NCBI RefSeq assembly: GCF_900115435.1
Contig: NZ_FOWK01000003.1
Location: 124,001-188,000 of the forward strand
Direction: 5' to 3'
Source: Prevotella sp. tf2-5
Lineage (GTDB): Bacteria; Bacteroidota; Bacteroidia; Bacteroidales; Bacteroidaceae
DNA length: 64,000 nt
Under the pieces are notes generated by a model. The model did no database searches. It was not told the DNA's origin and saw only the letters and a list, made by a program, of their open reading frames with translations. Both the position numbers and the translations under genes were made by a program. Shown here piece by piece: positions 1 through 8,800 of the stretch. The first letter of the stretch is position 1, and every line of letters begins with the position of its first letter.

Positions 1-476
1 GGGTCGGCAATCTGACTCCAACCTGGTGCATACCAGAAACGGTTAAGAGAGAAAGAAGCATCCTTCATTATATTATGCTCGAAATCAACCTTAAAGCCGG
101 CAAAACCATTCATAATGGTGTGATCAACCGTGAACGATTTGATAATAGAACCATCACTGATTCCATTAGCATTCATAATCTTACACTCTACAGTATATTC
201 ACCAGCTTTACGATAATACTTTGAGGTTGTGAAATCTGTTGAATAGGTATCACCGTTGACAATCCATACTGGCTGCACACCAGCAGCCCCAGTGAAGCTA
301 AAGGTCGCTACATTAGTCTCCTGATTAACAGATATCGTGAAATTATCAGAATAATCTGTTACATTAGGTATACCATTTGAGTTAGCGCCACTATAATCGT
401 CTGGCGAGCAAGCTGTAAAAGCCAGTACACCAAGAACCATCAGTGAAGAACTGATATACTTGAATATTTTGTTCAT
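1..476 (-). CDS. Surface lipoprotein with PKD-like domain, partial (3' end outside window)
   Basis: The start is the ATG at 474-476. The reading frame is open to the window edge, so the C-terminus is missing. The first 23 residues form a lipoprotein signal ending in a lipobox (FTAC, Cys23), followed by SPDDYSG. Residues about 35-125 are a beta-rich segment resembling a PKD/Ig-like fold (VWIVNGD, then AGEYTVECKI), and the last visible part (FSLNRFWYAPGW) begins a new domain. It is the third gene after susC and susD on the same strand, 28 bp after susD. That is the usual place for a surface glycan-binding protein of a polysaccharide utilisation locus. I infer a beta-glucan-binding outer-membrane lipoprotein. 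A glycoside hydrolase fused downstream cannot be excluded because the end is not seen. Confidence 0.75.
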   Translation of the reverse strand, partial: MNKIFKYISSSLMVLGVLAFTACSPDDYSGANSNGIPNVTDYSDNFTISVNQETNVATFSFTGAAGVQPVWIVNGDTYSTDFTTSKYYRKAGEYTVECKIMNANGISDGSIIKSFTVDHTIMNGFAGFKVDFEHNIMKDASFSLNRFWYAPGWSQIAD

Positions 477-504
477 AACGAATTCTTATTTAATGTTTAT
501 ACTA

Positions 505-2046
505 TTAATATCCAGGAACTTGTTTCAAATTGGGGTCGGCACTCAACTCGCCTTGCTCAATGGGCACATACTTACGGTTCTCAGACCAGTTGTTTGTGCG
601 ATTCGCAACAGAGCCTGCAACTAATACAGAAGCCGCTTTCCCTGTACGTACAAGGTCAAAGTAACGTTTACCCTCGCCCACGAATTCCAGGCGACGCTCC
701 TCAAGGATATTGTCTTGTGTGGTAGTAGACACATCACCTAGTCCGGCACGCAGACGGACACGAGATACATAGCGTGCAGCCTCGCCATTATCACCTCCAG
801 TGAGAACTAATAATTCCGCTGCATTCAACAGTGTTTCCGCAAAGCGATAGACACGCAGATTGTTATTGAAGTTAAGGTCTTGATCCCAACCAGCGTCTTT
901 CACGTTCTCGACACGAGGTAGATATTTGTTCAGGAAGAAACCTGTATGCTGCCAAGCATGTTCATACTCAATACCATTGGCTGCTGCTACTGCATCTGCA
1001 TTATAGCAAGTCGCATCACGGCGTGTGTCGACAGCACTGTACATGTCATAAGTTTCTTGACGAACAGGGGCAAAACTCCATCCATTGTCAACGCCATCCA
1101 CACCAGAAGTCCAGCCACGAGGTCCAATCAGACGAGGAAGTACCGTACCACCTACAGCCATTGTGTTGCTCCAACCGCGCTGGTGGTTGTCATCATTATA
1201 GTTAACTTCGTAGATACTCTCAACTCCCCATTCACCAGACTCAGTCCAAATTGCAGCATAATTAGGATTCAAATCGTATTTTCCAGAATTTATAATATCT
1301 TTCATATAGTTAAGTGCTTTTGAATAGCGGCTTGAATCTTTCTGATACAACACAAAATCAGCATAGATCATCTCTGCGAAAGCCTTAGTGACATAGCCGG
1401 CACGAGCCTCCAACTCACGCATCGGTAACACATTCAAATTAATGGCATCTTCCAGGTCTGTGATCACTTTTTCATAAATCTCTGATGGCTCATATTGCTC
1501 GCCGAGGTAGTTACCTGTCAGATTCTCTGTATAATATACGATATATCCCCAGAATTTCCAAAGATTCAGGTAGTAATAAGCACGAAGCACACGAGCCTGT
1601 GTCTTATAGTATATGGCATTTGCTTCGGTAATATCCGTATTCTCAAGATTCAGAGCATCTATATAAGAAATCAGGTCGTTGGCGCGCTTCACACCACTAT
1701 ACTCTGCTGTCCAGAGACCACTCAGTGTCTGGTTGGAATTACCATTATAGTTGGAAAGCAACTGCCAGTTCATCATATCTGAGGAACTACCGCCACCCAC
1801 ATTAATTTGGTCGGCAAGAATATCCGAAACAATATTCAGAGGATTGTATGCACCATTCCAATCTGGCCAATGCAAAGGATCATAAACAGCCACTAATGCC
1901 TCTTTGATATGGGCATCGTTGGAGAAATACTCTTTCAGGTCGTCAGAGCTAGGATTCTCAACCTCAAGGAAGCTATCAGAGCAACCAGAGAGGGATACTG
2001 ATAAAATACCTGCAACCCCAATGATTAAAATATTTTTAAGTTTCAT
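505..2046 (-). CDS. susD-like: SusD-like glycan-binding outer membrane lipoprotein
   Basis: This is a 513-aa SusD/RagB-family protein that captures oligosaccharides at the cell surface as the lid of the SusC transporter. The start at 2046 gives a clean lipoprotein signal, MKLKNILII...LSGC, with Cys22 as the lipidated residue. An upstream in-frame ATG at 2097 would add 17 residues ahead of the signal, lies inside the 3' end of susC, and is rejected. Family marks include the helical TPR-like core (TQARVLRAYYYLNLWKFWG) and the C-terminal region RVRLRAGL...ILEERRLEFVGEGKRYFDLVRTG. The gene lies 20 bp downstream of susC and is surely co-transcribed. The beta-1,3-glucanases next door suggest a laminarin-like ligand; this is inference. 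Confidence 0.95.
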   Translation of the reverse strand: MKLKNILIIGVAGILSVSLSGCSDSFLEVENPSSDDLKEYFSNDAHIKEALVAVYDPLHWPDWNGAYNPLNIVSDILADQINVGGGSSSDMMNWQLLSNYNGNSNQTLSGLWTAEYSGVKRANDLISYIDALNLENTDITEANAIYYKTQARVLRAYYYLNLWKFWGYIVYYTENLTGNYLGEQYEPSEIYEKVITDLEDAINLNVLPMRELEARAGYVTKAFAEMIYADFVLYQKDSSRYSKALNYMKDIINSGKYDLNPNYAAIWTESGEWGVESIYEVNYNDDNHQRGWSNTMAVGGTVLPRLIGPRGWTSGVDGVDNGWSFAPVRQETYDMYSAVDTRRDATCYNADAVAAANGIEYEHAWQHTGFFLNKYLPRVENVKDAGWDQDLNFNNNLRVYRFAETLLNAAELLVLTGGDNGEAARYVSRVRLRAGLGDVSTTTQDNILEERRLEFVGEGKRYFDLVRTGKAASVLVAGSVANRTNNWSENRKYVPIEQGELSADPNLKQVPGY

Positions 2047-2066
2047 ATTGATTACGTTTTTATTTA

Positions 2067-5000
2067 TTAGAATGAAACATTGAAACCGATAGTCCATGTA
2101 CGAGCCTGTGGATAGACACCATAGTCAACACCAAGAGAAGTACCACCAGAAGAAATTTCAGGATCGAAACCATGATACTTGGTAAATGTTAAAAGATTCT
2201 CTGCTGCCACATAGAAACGGAGACGCTCGATAGCAATACGTTTTGTCAGATGGCGAGGAAGTGTATAGCCCAATTGGATATTCTTCAATCGGAAATAGCT
2301 ACCGTCAAAGACATATAAGTCAGAAGACTCCCAGTTCTGTGTAGCTGTTGCATCAAGACGGGGAACGCGGTTGCTGGTCTCAGCACCTGTCCAACGTTCC
2401 AGCATCCATGTGGGATAGTTGACAGAAGAGATATCTACACGATGGGTTGCGTCAAATACGTCTGCACCGCTAACACCTTGCCAGAACATACTGAAGTCAA
2501 TACCACGCCATTCAGCGTCAAATTTAAAACCAAAGGTCCAGTCAGGAGTACCATTACCGATATCGGTACGGTCATCAGCTGTGATAGAACCATTTCCGTC
2601 AACATCTACAAAGCGAACGTCACCAGGTTTTGCATTGGGCTGGATAAGACCACCGTCAGCATTGATATAAGAATTGACATCATTCCATGTCTGGAAGATA
2701 CCAGCTGTTTTGTAACCATAGAAGTAAGGGAATGGCTTACCATTCATGGCACGTGTGATAGTACCGACACCCTGAAAAGAATCTAAGTCAGCGAAACCTG
2801 TCTCATTACCATATTCTACCAGCTCGTTCTTCAGGTAAGATGCATTACCCTTAATCGCAAAATGTGCATCGGCAATATTGAACTTATAACCAAGCTCAAA
2901 CTCAACACCCGAGTTCTTCATGTCACCTACGTTACCAATAGGCTTTGCCTCACCAACGTATGAAGGAATATTCATTGTCATCAGCATGCCATTGGTCTTC
3001 TTTACGAAATAGTCGACAGAGAGAGTCAATGCATTATTGAAGAAACCTAAGTCAATACCCAAGTCAGTCTGCTCACTCTCCTCCCACTTCAGGTCAGGAT
3101 TAGGCAGTCCGTTGGCTTTTGTTCCTTGTGCCAAGGTTACAGGATTGCCAAAATAAGCGTTGTTACCACCTGCCGTACCTACCGTGTAGCGGAAATCACC
3201 AATGTTATCGTTACCATTCTTACCCCATGAGAAGCGTACTTTGGCTTTGGTTAACCATGAGGGACGAACATTCTTTAAGTAAGGTTCATTGGTAATATTC
3301 CAACCCAAAGAGAATGATGGGAAAGTACCGTATTTATGATTGGAACCGAAGCGGGAGCTACCGTCACGTCGGATGGTAAACTGTGCCATATATCGCTCAT
3401 CGTAGTCATAGCTGCCACGGAAGAAAAGGGATGACATCGTGTGAGGTGCATTTATCCAGCCTGCAACACCATGCTCTACAACAGCACCTGTTATTTTTCT
3501 GCCAATCTCATTTCCATCGGCATCATATATTTTATCATCACCATATGTTAGGTGATAGTCACCCTGTGCATAACTAATGGAGGGTTTGTTAGGATTAACC
3601 AAATATTCACGAGAACCATTGAGACCATATCCTTTGTTCTTAAATGCGCTTTGACCAAGAACGATGTTGAAATGGTGATTGTCAATGGTCTTGTCGTAAG
3701 ATAACACATTCTCTATTTGCCATACTACACCACGCTCAGAATCAGAATATGCCTGAGTAGTAGATGCGTTGTTGTTACCTGAACGATAATAGGTCTGAGG
3801 ACGAGAACTGTCCTGACCCCAGAAACTCATATCCGCACTATAAGAGAAACGATATTTCAAGGCATCGAACAACTGCAATTCTGCTGCAAAGTTTGCAACA
3901 AACTTATGGCTCCAGTTCTTGGCTGCAGGGAGAACCATCAATGAAATGGGGTTGTTGATTTCGTTATAGCTGGTTCCAGGAATCATCAGTACTTGACCAT
4001 TCCAATAAAGAGGATCGTACATCTGTGTGTCACCATTCTTGTCTTTATAAGTATAAGAAGCAGTCTGTGCGGCAGCAGCGGCATCATCCAGTGTCGGAGT
4101 AAGAATTGGTGAAAGTGCTAAAGCAGAACCCAAGACAGAACCCCACTGTGAGTTAGTACCAATACCAGTACTTTTTACACGTGCATACGAAACATTGACA
4201 GACAAATCAAGTTTATTGAGGAACTTACGCTCTTTACTTGCGTCAAACAGATTGTAATTGGTGTTACTACGAAGTGTCATACGTTCATAGTTAGACTGTC
4301 CAAAATTACCACCTACAATACCATCTTGTGCATAGTAGCCCAATGACAGATAATAGTTCACTTTTTCTGATGCACCGCTAACGGAGAGCTCATGATTTTG
4401 CACAGGGGCATTATCGTTGAATACCAGATCTTGCCAATCAGTTCCCTTACCTAAGCTATAGGGATCTGCATACAATGGAGCCTGTCCGCCATTCAGACGC
4501 TGCTCATTCTGCAGAATAGCATAGTTTGTGGCATCCAACACATCACGCTTACGCCATTTACTTTGCCAACCATACGAGAAATTGTAGTTGATCTGTGCCT
4601 TACCAATCTTACCTTTCTTGGTAGTAACGAGGATGACACCATTAGCAGCACGGGCACCATAGATGGCACCAGAAGCAGCATCCTTCAGAACTTCGATAGA
4701 CTCGATATCGGAAGGATTGACATAATCCAAACCACCCTCGATAGGCATACCGTCTACGATGTATAGAGGATCACTGTTATTAATGGTACCTGTTCCACGT
4801 ACACGAATGCGGGCAGCATCACCAGGCTGACCAGAGGCAGAAGTAACGTTCACACCAGCGGCAAGACCTTTCAAGGCATTATCCATGCGAACTGGAGCTG
4901 TACTTCCCAAGTCGTCGGAGGTCACTTTAGCGATAGCGGCTGTTACGACGCTCTTCTTCTGAACACCATAACCTACGACTACCACCTCATCCAACATCTG

Positions 5001-5291
5001 GTTGTCAGCCTTCAGGACGATTTGCAGGTTGTTGGCTGCTTTCACTTCCTGAGAAATGTAACCAATGTAAGAGACGACTAAGGTCGCACCCTCATCGACG
5101 GTCACAGAGAAGTTACCGTCGAAGTCAGTCACTGTACCAACTGAGGTACCTTTCTGAACGACAGAAGCACCGATGACGGGTTCGTTCTGGTCGTCAACGA
5201 CCGTACCCGTATAGGTATGCTTCTGGGCAAGAGCAGTTGCCGACATCATCACAAATGACAGCAACAAGAATAAAAACTTGCTTTTTTTCAT
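2067..5291 (-). CDS. susC-like: SusC-like TonB-dependent outer membrane glycan transporter
   Basis: This 1074-aa TonB-linked outer-membrane protein is predicted to import beta-glucan oligosaccharides with the downstream SusD. Residues 1-23 are a signal peptide (ending ATALAQ). Residues 25-95 are a carboxypeptidase-regulatory-like beta-sandwich (GTVVDDQNEPVIGASV...DGNFSV). DEVVVVGYG at 101-109 is the usual SusC TonB-box region. The plug domain follows (DPLYIVDGMPI, GARAANGVILVTTKKG, to about residue 227), then a long beta-barrel ending in an aromatic residue (GFNVSF). It is the first gene of the susC-susD-lipoprotein operon, and its promoter carries the shared regulatory module at 5366-5515. 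Energy would come from an ExbB/ExbD system such as the one at the right end of the window. Confidence 0.97.
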   Translation of the reverse strand: MKKSKFLFLLLSFVMMSATALAQKHTYTGTVVDDQNEPVIGASVVQKGTSVGTVTDFDGNFSVTVDEGATLVVSYIGYISQEVKAANNLQIVLKADNQMLDEVVVVGYGVQKKSVVTAAIAKVTSDDLGSTAPVRMDNALKGLAAGVNVTSASGQPGDAARIRVRGTGTINNSDPLYIVDGMPIEGGLDYVNPSDIESIEVLKDAASGAIYGARAANGVILVTTKKGKIGKAQINYNFSYGWQSKWRKRDVLDATNYAILQNEQRLNGGQAPLYADPYSLGKGTDWQDLVFNDNAPVQNHELSVSGASEKVNYYLSLGYYAQDGIVGGNFGQSNYERMTLRSNTNYNLFDASKERKFLNKLDLSVNVSYARVKSTGIGTNSQWGSVLGSALALSPILTPTLDDAAAAAQTASYTYKDKNGDTQMYDPLYWNGQVLMIPGTSYNEINNPISLMVLPAAKNWSHKFVANFAAELQLFDALKYRFSYSADMSFWGQDSSRPQTYYRSGNNNASTTQAYSDSERGVVWQIENVLSYDKTIDNHHFNIVLGQSAFKNKGYGLNGSREYLVNPNKPSISYAQGDYHLTYGDDKIYDADGNEIGRKITGAVVEHGVAGWINAPHTMSSLFFRGSYDYDERYMAQFTIRRDGSSRFGSNHKYGTFPSFSLGWNITNEPYLKNVRPSWLTKAKVRFSWGKNGNDNIGDFRYTVGTAGGNNAYFGNPVTLAQGTKANGLPNPDLKWEESEQTDLGIDLGFFNNALTLSVDYFVKKTNGMLMTMNIPSYVGEAKPIGNVGDMKNSGVEFELGYKFNIADAHFAIKGNASYLKNELVEYGNETGFADLDSFQGVGTITRAMNGKPFPYFYGYKTAGIFQTWNDVNSYINADGGLIQPNAKPGDVRFVDVDGNGSITADDRTDIGNGTPDWTFGFKFDAEWRGIDFSMFWQGVSGADVFDATHRVDISSVNYPTWMLERWTGAETSNRVPRLDATATQNWESSDLYVFDGSYFRLKNIQLGYTLPRHLTKRIAIERLRFYVAAENLLTFTKYHGFDPEISSGGTSLGVDYGVYPQARTWTIGFNVSF

Positions 5292-5365
5292 ACTGTTAAT
5301 TATAAATTGTTTATTTGGTTAGTGATTTATCCAATAGCTTTACGCCCCTTGGACGATTTCCGTTG

Positions 5366-5515
5366 CAAAGGTATTTAAAATAATAAGGTGAAAATTTGGG
5401 AATGGCTGAAAAAGTGGACGATATGAACCACTTTAAAAACGTAAAGCGTTTATTTGCAGTGTTTTACGAAATTTGCGAGAATCAAAAAGAGTGGACTAAA
5501 TATAGAGGTGTAAAC
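5366..5515 (-). promoter_or_regulatory. susC promoter with shared PUL regulatory module
   Basis: Read on the minus strand, a TACCTTTG -7 element lies at 5366-5373, 75 bp before the susC ATG. No TTTG is present at the -33 position. That place is taken by a box containing TTTTCACCTTAT (plus-strand GGTG at 5387). A GTGGAC box follows at 5414-5419, a second GTGGAC at 5491-5496 exactly 77 bp away, and a distal box TATAGAGGTGTAAA with GGTG at 5507-5510. The same order and spacing occur upstream of the genes starting at 14533 and 24009. This implies a common regulator of the three transcripts; the regulator is not in the window. Confidence 0.7.
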
Positions 5516-5521
5516 TAAACA

Positions 5522-5556
5522 ATTATCCCGATAAACGGGTTGTTTATCGGGATAAT
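5522..5556 (-). terminator. Hairpin terminator after the 55-aa peptide gene
   Basis: Perfect 15-bp inverted repeat: ATTATCCCGATAAAC at 5522-5536 and its complement at 5542-5556, with a 5-nt loop. It lies 48 nt past the stop of the small peptide gene at 5605 and is followed on the minus strand by a weak T-rich stretch (TTGTTTAG). It also abuts the distal box of the susC promoter, so it separates the GH81-peptide unit from susC. A nearly identical hairpin at 24215-24248 occupies the same relative place. Confidence 0.7.
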
Positions 5557-5604
5557 AATCAGTCAACAACTGTCACTTCTCTATCAGAAGTCATCAAATG
5601 TACG

Positions 5605-5772
5605 TCAGCCGACTTCCTCACCATCGCCAAAGGAACCATCGACACCATCATAGTCGATGGTGTCAGTACCCAATAGCGGATTACCAGTACCACTCATCAG
5701 CAATAATGGTTGAACGGTATGAACTTCTATCAACTCCGTTGTGGGTGTAGTATATACTTTTCTTTTCATCAT
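5605..5772 (-). CDS. Small peptide (55 aa) of the MKKxYxxP family
   Basis: The frame runs from ATGATG (5767-5772) to TGA at 5605-5607. It begins MMKRKVYTTPTTELIEV, then has PLLLMSG, and ends in an acidic tail (DTIDYDGVDGSFGDGEEVG). Counted from the second Met, the proline and the LLxxS segment align without gaps, one residue shifted, with the peptides at 10758-10946 and 15486-15614. It lies 29 bp after the GH81 gene and 48 nt before a hairpin. I do not recognise a function. The conserved N-terminus followed by a variable tail resembles a leader plus core peptide, but there is no modification or export gene next to it. A small regulatory or secreted peptide is equally possible. Confidence 0.65.
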   Translation of the reverse strand: MMKRKVYTTPTTELIEVHTVQPLLLMSGTGNPLLGTDTIDYDGVDGSFGDGEEVG

Positions 5773-5801
5773 AGTGATTACTATATGAGATGTTTGAATT
5801 C

Positions 5802-8800
5802 TTATTTTACTACAACGGTCTTTCCACGATAGATGTAGATACCTTTCTGCTGTGGTCGGTTAGTACTCAGGCGGTGACCCTTCAGGTCGTAATAACAATT
5901 GTCTGTCCATGGTGAGGCGACCTTTACCTGTTCTATGGCGGTGACATCGTCGAACAACAGTCGTGCCCCTGTCGGAGCATCGGCAAGGTATGCCCGGAAG
6001 CTGCCGACGATAGCTCCCTCATTGTCCAGCCATGCCAGTTTGCCTGTATTCTTGAAAGCGGCATATCCCTCCGTGCCATTGACGGTAAAGCGTTTGAAAT
6101 TACCGATAAAGCGTACCCCGCCAACTGTCGTTGACAGTTCTCCTGTTCCGCGAGCCAGTTCCACGTTGCCTTTTGTGCCATTGATGGACAGCACTATGGC
6201 AGATGAAGTGGCATTATGCAGCAGGTAAGGCTTGTAAGCCTTGATACCCGTTGTCACCTTTGTGAAATTGATTGCCTCATCGGTTGCCTCATTCAATTCG
6301 TAGACATCCAATCCTGTAGGAACAGTGATGTCACGAGGCAGACAGCAGGAGGCATATTCTCCTGCCAAGATGGTGCGATTGTAGGTCAACGTGGTATTAC
6401 GTCCAAAGTTCATCGGCAGTACGGCATAGCCGTCCTCAAACTCTACCTTGAAGCCTGTTGCCTCCAATGGTAGTATCCACCCGCCAGCGTTATAGGCAAG
6501 GTTCTTATTGTTAGTCAGCTTCGCCTGCTGCGCCGATGCCGCATGGTCGTCGCCACCATCACCATTCAGCAGGATGATGACATTGGGGTTATTAGTTGTC
6601 ACTATCGTCATCGGTGTGGTGTTGCCCAGGGTGATGCCACTCAGGTCGATAGCCGTCACCGTCTTCGGTAGTGCGGCGATATCGCTCAGGAACTGTGCTA
6701 CATTAGCATCCGTCAGCCCCGTACCGAAGGAGGTTACCGTAGAGATACCCTTAGAGTCAGGATCACCTACAAACACCTTATCACCTGTCTCTGTATAGAA
6801 ATACACATTGGCAATCAGGGCAGCATTCGTACCAGCCTGATAATTGTTGAAGGAGAAGAACAGCCAGTTAGCCGTCGTGTTCGTAATAGGTAAGTCGACG
6901 CTATTCCACTGTCCTCCTTTCAATGCCTTGGCATACTCTTTGTTACCAGGAGCACCCTCGATATGGATACTGAAATCAGGAGCATCCGCTAAGGGGTAGA
7001 CATCGGCATGCAGCATATTAGCACCTTCCAGGTCGATATTACCCAAGGCACCGAATCCACATGTTCCCAACTGTTTCACAAAGATAGCACGGCAGGTCGG
7101 AGTGAGGTCGAACGAAGGACCTGTGCGCTTAGAGCCTCCGTTGTAGTCGAAGTTCATCGACGACTCCTCTTGTCCTACGAATATCACCACCTTGTCGCTG
7201 ACACTGGCAGGAGCATCCACGGCATCGTTGATAACCATCACCTCTGCCTCGCTCATTATTGAGCCAACTGTTGCCTTTACAGTATACGTACCAGCCGTTG
7301 TCGCTGTAATGGTCTTCGCCTCGGCGTCAATCGTCAGTCCGGCGCCAGTCTCGTAACTGGGTGTCATATCATAAGGAGCGCCAAACTGGTCCTTTCCCTC
7401 AATCGTGAATGTTGTCGGAATACCTTTCACAAGAATTCCAGGAACCTCGAAAGCCATCGATGTGAGTTTCAGGCTCTCCTCCACAGGTAAGGTCTTATTG
7501 GCAGTCATGCCCTCTACCGTTGCCTTCACCATGACATTACCATATTTCGATGGTGTGAAATTGCTACCACTGAACGTACCGTCCTCACTACTCCATACGG
7601 CAGAGACACTCTTGGTGTTCTTCGCATAGTCATAGCCCTGAATAGATAATGTCGTGGGCTTTCCTTGTTTCAGCACCTCATCGGCACTGATAATCTCCAC
7701 ACCCATCAGGTCATTGGCATCAGCGGAGACAGGTTTTCCATACACTTCCAACTCATAGAGCGAGGTGCCATACGAAGAACCACGTTTCACACCAATCAGA
7801 CGAATGTAACGTCCCACATGGTCATCCAAGGCGAGTTCCGTCCAGTCTTCCGCCTTTCCAGCACCCGTCTTACTGTAAGTGGCATCACCATTCTCCGTGT
7901 CACGTAGTTCAATGCGATACTCCGAGGCATAGCTTGCCTCCCATCGCACGCGAACCTTATATATATATGCATTTTCCCCGAGGTCTACTTGCAACCACTC
8001 ATCGTCTTGAAACACACTGCTCCAACGGGTGTCAAGTTTACCGTCAGTAGCATTTTCCTTTAGGGTTCCCGCATTCTCATGACTACTCTCCGTACAGGTC
8101 TTACCCAAGGCAAGGTTCTTCATCACCAGTCTTTCCCGCAGGTCTGGCTCTGTGTCATCTACAGGATACACATAATTATAGGCAGTAGAGGTGACACCCT
8201 CCACTTTCATCTGTCGGGCAGGCACCACAAGGTGAGTACCGTCACTATAGTTCACGGTAATCTCCGCATCAGTGGGATTATAGGCGATATGCGTCTTCAC
8301 CCCGCCTTTGTCATATACACGAGCCGTAGGATAGTCGGCTGTCACGTTCCACACGATATCCCCATAGGTACGGTGTGAATGGGTGACGAAGTAGGTGATA
8401 CCATTGGTCAAACTGGTCGTCATCGTACCCCAGCCTTTCGTCCAACCCTCGTCGAAGATAGCGGCGGCATCGTCAGGATCACTCCACTGGCGGTAGCTCA
8501 GTACCACATTACCCCAGTCAGAGTCACGCAGGTCAGCGTCACCGATACCACCTGTGCCATCCCAGCCTTTATGCTCCTTGATAGCCATCAGTCGCTCATA
8601 GTCCCATGCGGCAAACGCCTTGTCCTCGCTTAAGTAATCGAGGGCAGGAGAGATAGGCATCCACTGGATACCCTGCATAAAGACAGGATCGCCACCGAAC
8701 CATGTCCACCATCCGATACCATGACTGGTGAGGTTAGAGCTCCACGGTTGGATATAGTCCACCACACCATCCTTCTTATGTTTGAATTTCGTATAGTCGA

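Noticed and set aside
505-2097. Longer SusD start at 2097
   Set aside because: It would put 17 residues before an intact lipoprotein signal and overlap the end of susC.
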